This document shows, piece by piece, positions 61,756 through 64,000 of a stretch of DNA of 64,000 bases. The position numbers were made by a program, and so were the translations under genes. The notes below the pieces were generated by a model. That model was not told the DNA's origin. It made no database searches and saw nothing but the letters and a program-made list of their open reading frames with translations. Numbering within the stretch: position 1 is the first letter of the stretch; the number at the start of each line of letters is the position of its first letter. Origin of the DNA: Pseudomonas viridiflava (lineage in GTDB: Bacteria > Pseudomonadota > Gammaproteobacteria > Pseudomonadales > Pseudomonadaceae). The stretch is from NCBI RefSeq assembly GCF_900601905.1, contig NZ_UWFA01000505.1:186001-250000 (forward strand). The letters run 5' to 3'.

Positions 61756-62229
61756 TTAGGCTTTTTGAGCACGAGCCTGGTCACGCAGAGCTTTTACTTT
61801 GTCGTGATTGGCTTGTACACCTTGCAGCTGCTTGTCGATCAATGCAGTCACGTTGGCTGGCAGGTTTTTCTCGATAGCTTTCTGACGCGCTTCTTTGTAC
61901 GCCTTCAGGGCAACGTCTTCGCCACGCTCGACTTCGTTGAGGATCGCAACATCATCCTTGCCGGTCAGGGTCGACTTCAGGTCTACCCAGGCGCGGTGCA
62001 GAGTGCCCGAGACACTGGAAGAAGTTTCTGGATCGCCGCCCAGTGCACGCACTTCAGCCTGCAACTCGCGAACTGCAGTCGCGATTTCAGCCGAGCGGCT
62101 CAGGAAGAACGCTTTCAGTTCTGGGTGCTTGATATCTTCTGCGCTGGTCTGAAAACCTTTCTCGCCATCTTTGCTGGTTTCGATCAGGTCGTTGAGCAGG
62201 GAGATCGATTCTTTATTGATGTCAGTCAT
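61756..62229 (-). CDS. PA2169-type four-helix-bundle protein (DUF2383)
   Basis: A 157-residue all-helical protein with two antiparallel helix pairs, ferritin-like in appearance (ISLLNDLIETSKDGEKGFQT, AFFLSRSAEIATAVRELQAE, EVERGEDVALKAYKEARQ). The family is widespread in Proteobacteria and of unknown function; the helices carry Glu and His that could bind metal. It is complete and has its own promoter region. A terminator lies 12 bases after its stop. Confidence 0.85.
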   Translation of the reverse strand: MTDINKESISLLNDLIETSKDGEKGFQTSAEDIKHPELKAFFLSRSAEIATAVRELQAEVRALGGDPETSSSVSGTLHRAWVDLKSTLTGKDDVAILNEVERGEDVALKAYKEARQKAIEKNLPANVTALIDKQLQGVQANHDKVKALRDQARAQKA

Positions 62230-62449
62230 TTTCCAATTCCTTATTGGCAGGTTGATACGAAAGTGTGTAGATGACTAGGTAATTGCAGAGCGCGTGCCAG
62301 CTTTTGCGATTAAAAAATATTCTTATATTTCAATGAATTATATTTAACCCCATACAGACGCATCGTGATTTATGCATGAACTGTCGTTTGGCCTGCATGC
62401 AGAATGCACGTATGGTGGAGCTGCTCAGAACACAAAGTGATGGACGCGC

Positions 62450-62686
62450 ATGGATCCGGAAAAACTATTACTGCTGGTCACTCGTGAAATGCCTTTCGGG
62501 AAGTACAAAGGCCGTCTGCTGGCCGATTTACCAGGGCCATACCTGAACTGGTTTGCCCGCGAAGGTTTTCCCAAAAGTGAGCTGGGCAGCCTGTTGGCGT
62601 TGATGCAGGAGATCGACCACAACGGCCTATCTGAACTGCTCGATCCGCTGCGCAAGCGGCCCAGGCAAAGCTTCAACGACCGCTGA
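62450..62686 (+). CDS. DUF3820-family small protein
   Basis: A 78-residue protein with the family motif MPFGKYKGRLLADLPGPYL NWFAREGFPKSELGSLLALM. DUF3820 proteins are sometimes described as putative quorum-sensing-regulated virulence factors; some resemble exonuclease-associated modules. No more precise role can be seen. The C-terminus is basic (RKRPRQSFNDR). It has its own promoter region, about 220 bases away from the divergent DUF2383 gene. Confidence 0.82.
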   Translation: MDPEKLLLLVTREMPFGKYKGRLLADLPGPYLNWFAREGFPKSELGSLLALMQEIDHNGLSELLDPLRKRPRQSFNDR

Positions 62687-62715
62687 AATCGGCCAGACGT
62701 CGCGGCGAGCAAAGT

Positions 62716-62810
62716 CCCGTAGCAGCGGCTTCAGCCGCGAGCGGCAATACTGTCGATGAAGATCTGGCGCATGTGCAGATATCTTCGCGGCTAAAGCCGC
62801 TCCTACTGGG
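62716..62810. repeat. REP pair (BIME-like)
   Basis: CCCGTAGCAGCGGCTTCAGC and GGCTAAAGCCGCTCCTACTGGG face each other across GAAGATC...GATATCTTC, just after the DUF3820 gene. It is the same subtype as at 46313. Confidence 0.88.
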
Positions 62811-62898
62811 CTGTGTTTACGCAGCTGTGTTTACAGCGCGGCGTAGAGGACGGGGCGGGACCTCCTAGGTTTCTGATACTTTCAAAAGCGAGAATGCA

Positions 62899-64000
62899 AT
62901 GCTCCAGCAACAAGCAAGGGATGAGCTGTTCTGGCAACGTGTCGCGGCGCGTTATGACGTCGAGCCGGGCCCGATCAATCTGGAAAACGGCTACTTCGGG
63001 CGCATGACCCGTGAGGTGGTGGAGGACTATCGGCGCAACATCGATTACGTGAACCGCAGCAATTCGGTCTACGTGCGACGCCAGTTCGATGCCCATGACA
63101 GCGGCATGATCCACGCGCAACTGGCTGATCTGCTGCAGGTCTGCGTTGAAGAAATCGCCATCACCCGCTGTGCCTCCGAATCGCTGCAGTCCCTGATCCG
63201 CAACTACAATCGGTTGCAACCGGGCGATCAGGTGCTGGTCAGCGATCTGGATTATTTGAGTGTGCAAAGCGCCATGCGCTGGCTGGCGAAAAGTCGCGGT
63301 GTCGAGGTCATCGACATTACCCACGCCCACCCCGCCACTTACGATGGTCTGGTCAATAGCTATCAGCAGGCATTCGAGCAGTACCCACGGCTCAAGCTGA
63401 TGGCGCTGACCCACGTCACCCACCGCACAGGGCTGGTGATGCCGGTCAAGGCCATTGCAACGCTGGCCAGAGAACGAGGCATCGACGTGATCCTCGACGG
63501 CGCACACGCACTGGGGCAGCTGGATTTCAAGCTGGATGAACTGGGCGTCGCGTTCGCGGGCTACAACCTGCAGAAATGGATCGGCGCGCCGTTGAGCCTG
63601 GGCTTCATTTATGTGGCTCGGGACCGAATTGACGCTGTCGACCCAGACATGGGCGATATACGCTATGCACGCAATGACATCCTGTCGCTGGTGCCCTACG
63701 GCACACCAAACATCCCTGCGTGGATGACCTTGCCCAAGGTGTTCGAAGAGCATCTGGCCATTGGCTCAGCCAACAAGGGCGCACGCTTGAGCTACCTGCG
63801 CGACCTGTGGGTCAAGCCAGCCAGAGACCTTCAGCACATCGAAATCCTGACGCCGGACGACCCGCGTCTGTATTGCGGGATCACCGCGCTACGTTTTACC
63901 GGGCATGACGACCAGCAGCCGATGGTCGAGCGTCTGTTGCAGGAATACAACCTGTTCACCGTGGCCCGCGCAGGCTCGGCTTGCGGGCCGTGCATTCGCA
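62899..64000 (+). CDS. Aminotransferase class V PLP enzyme (isopenicillin N epimerase-like), 3' end cut off
   Basis: The first 367 codons of a fold-type I PLP enzyme. Visible are CASESLQSLIRNYNRLQPGD (PLP phosphate region), DVILDGAHALGQLDFKLDELG (cofactor Asp and His), GYNLQKWIGAPLSLGF with the Schiff-base Lys in NLQKW, and a Cys-rich GSACGPCIR at the cut. The nearest types are CefD-like epimerases and related desulfurase-fold enzymes. No Tat signal is seen, unlike PvdN, so it is cytoplasmic. The start at 62899 has only a weak GAGA ribosome site. The family is clear, the reaction is not. Confidence 0.8.
   Translation, partial: MLQQQARDELFWQRVAARYDVEPGPINLENGYFGRMTREVVEDYRRNIDYVNRSNSVYVRRQFDAHDSGMIHAQLADLLQVCVEEIAITRCASESLQSLIRNYNRLQPGDQVLVSDLDYLSVQSAMRWLAKSRGVEVIDITHAHPATYDGLVNSYQQAFEQYPRLKLMALTHVTHRTGLVMPVKAIATLARERGIDVILDGAHALGQLDFKLDELGVAFAGYNLQKWIGAPLSLGFIYVARDRIDAVDPDMGDIRYARNDILSLVPYGTPNIPAWMTLPKVFEEHLAIGSANKGARLSYLRDLWVKPARDLQHIEILTPDDPRLYCGITALRFTGHDDQQPMVERLLQEYNLFTVARAGSACGPCIR

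Noticed and set aside
62899..64000. Considered as kynureninase because of the PLP fold and Trp/His-rich motifs
   Set aside because: Spacing of the NLQKW lysine motif and GAHALGQLDF fits the class V epimerase/desulfurase group better.

Overview
The window is a chromosomal segment of a fluorescent-group Pseudomonas. The evidence is the GC-rich codon usage, the many Pseudomonas REP/BIME repeats (cores such as GTAGGAGCGGC and GTGGGAGCGA), and gene blocks that I recall from Pseudomonas chromosomes: diguanylate cyclase/fumarase, olsBA-acpH-arsR-MFS-xenB, argP/argO-sodB-bifA, icmP and its iron-regulated neighbours, mexVW, colRS, cyoABCDE, and mexMN with its two-component pair. Assignments come from reading the sequence; no database search was run. 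I saw no rRNA, tRNA, CRISPR array or intact transposase.

Layout, left half. A truncated membrane diguanylate cyclase (probably sadC) faces a class I fumarase. Then come a RES-Xre toxin-antitoxin pair and a lone AT-rich gene resembling phosphodiester glycosidases. Next is a group of mostly minus-strand envelope genes: a phospholipase D family enzyme, YceI, a small membrane protein and a beta-lactamase-like serine hydrolase. The ornithine-lipid genes olsBA follow behind a Pho-box-like repeat, and olsA overlaps acpH tail to tail. An ArsR-MFS-xenB electrophile/xenobiotic module has an array of CGATATA half-sites. Then come a coiled-coil membrane protein, an SDR epimerase, divergent argP/argO, sodB and bifA.

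Layout, middle. icmP and the heme/imelysin/DUF1513 operon form an iron-responsive system in which each half carries its own Fur-box-like site. They are separated by a type VI secretion islet. In it, a DUF4123 adaptor is joined in frame to the C-terminal part of a large effector, an in-frame stop follows, and an apparently intact DUF6708-type immunity gene ends the islet. After that come mexVW, a ColR-controlled envelope operon (methyltransferase, InaA-type kinase, small secreted protein) with an exact ColR-box match, colRS, cyoABCDE and dsbB.

Layout, right half. A roughly 790-base gene-free stretch holds a tandem duplication of a compound palindrome/hairpin/REP unit and then a sigma-28 promoter for cheV. 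cheV is translationally coupled to a GNAT acetyltransferase. A chaperone-usher fimbrial cluster follows on the minus strand; its tip gene carries a REP pair inserted in frame before the signal peptide. A mexMN-type RND pump with its two-component system comes next, the pump gene also ending inside a REP. The window closes with a membrane GGDEF cyclase, a DUF2383 protein, a DUF3820 protein and an aminotransferase class V enzyme cut by the window edge.

Main themes are envelope stress and remodelling (colRS regulon, ornithine lipids, two RND pumps, fimbriae), c-di-GMP control (SadC-like, BifA, dCache-GGDEF), iron/oxidative metabolism (Fur-type sites, sodB, cyo), and REP elements that have entered coding sequence.
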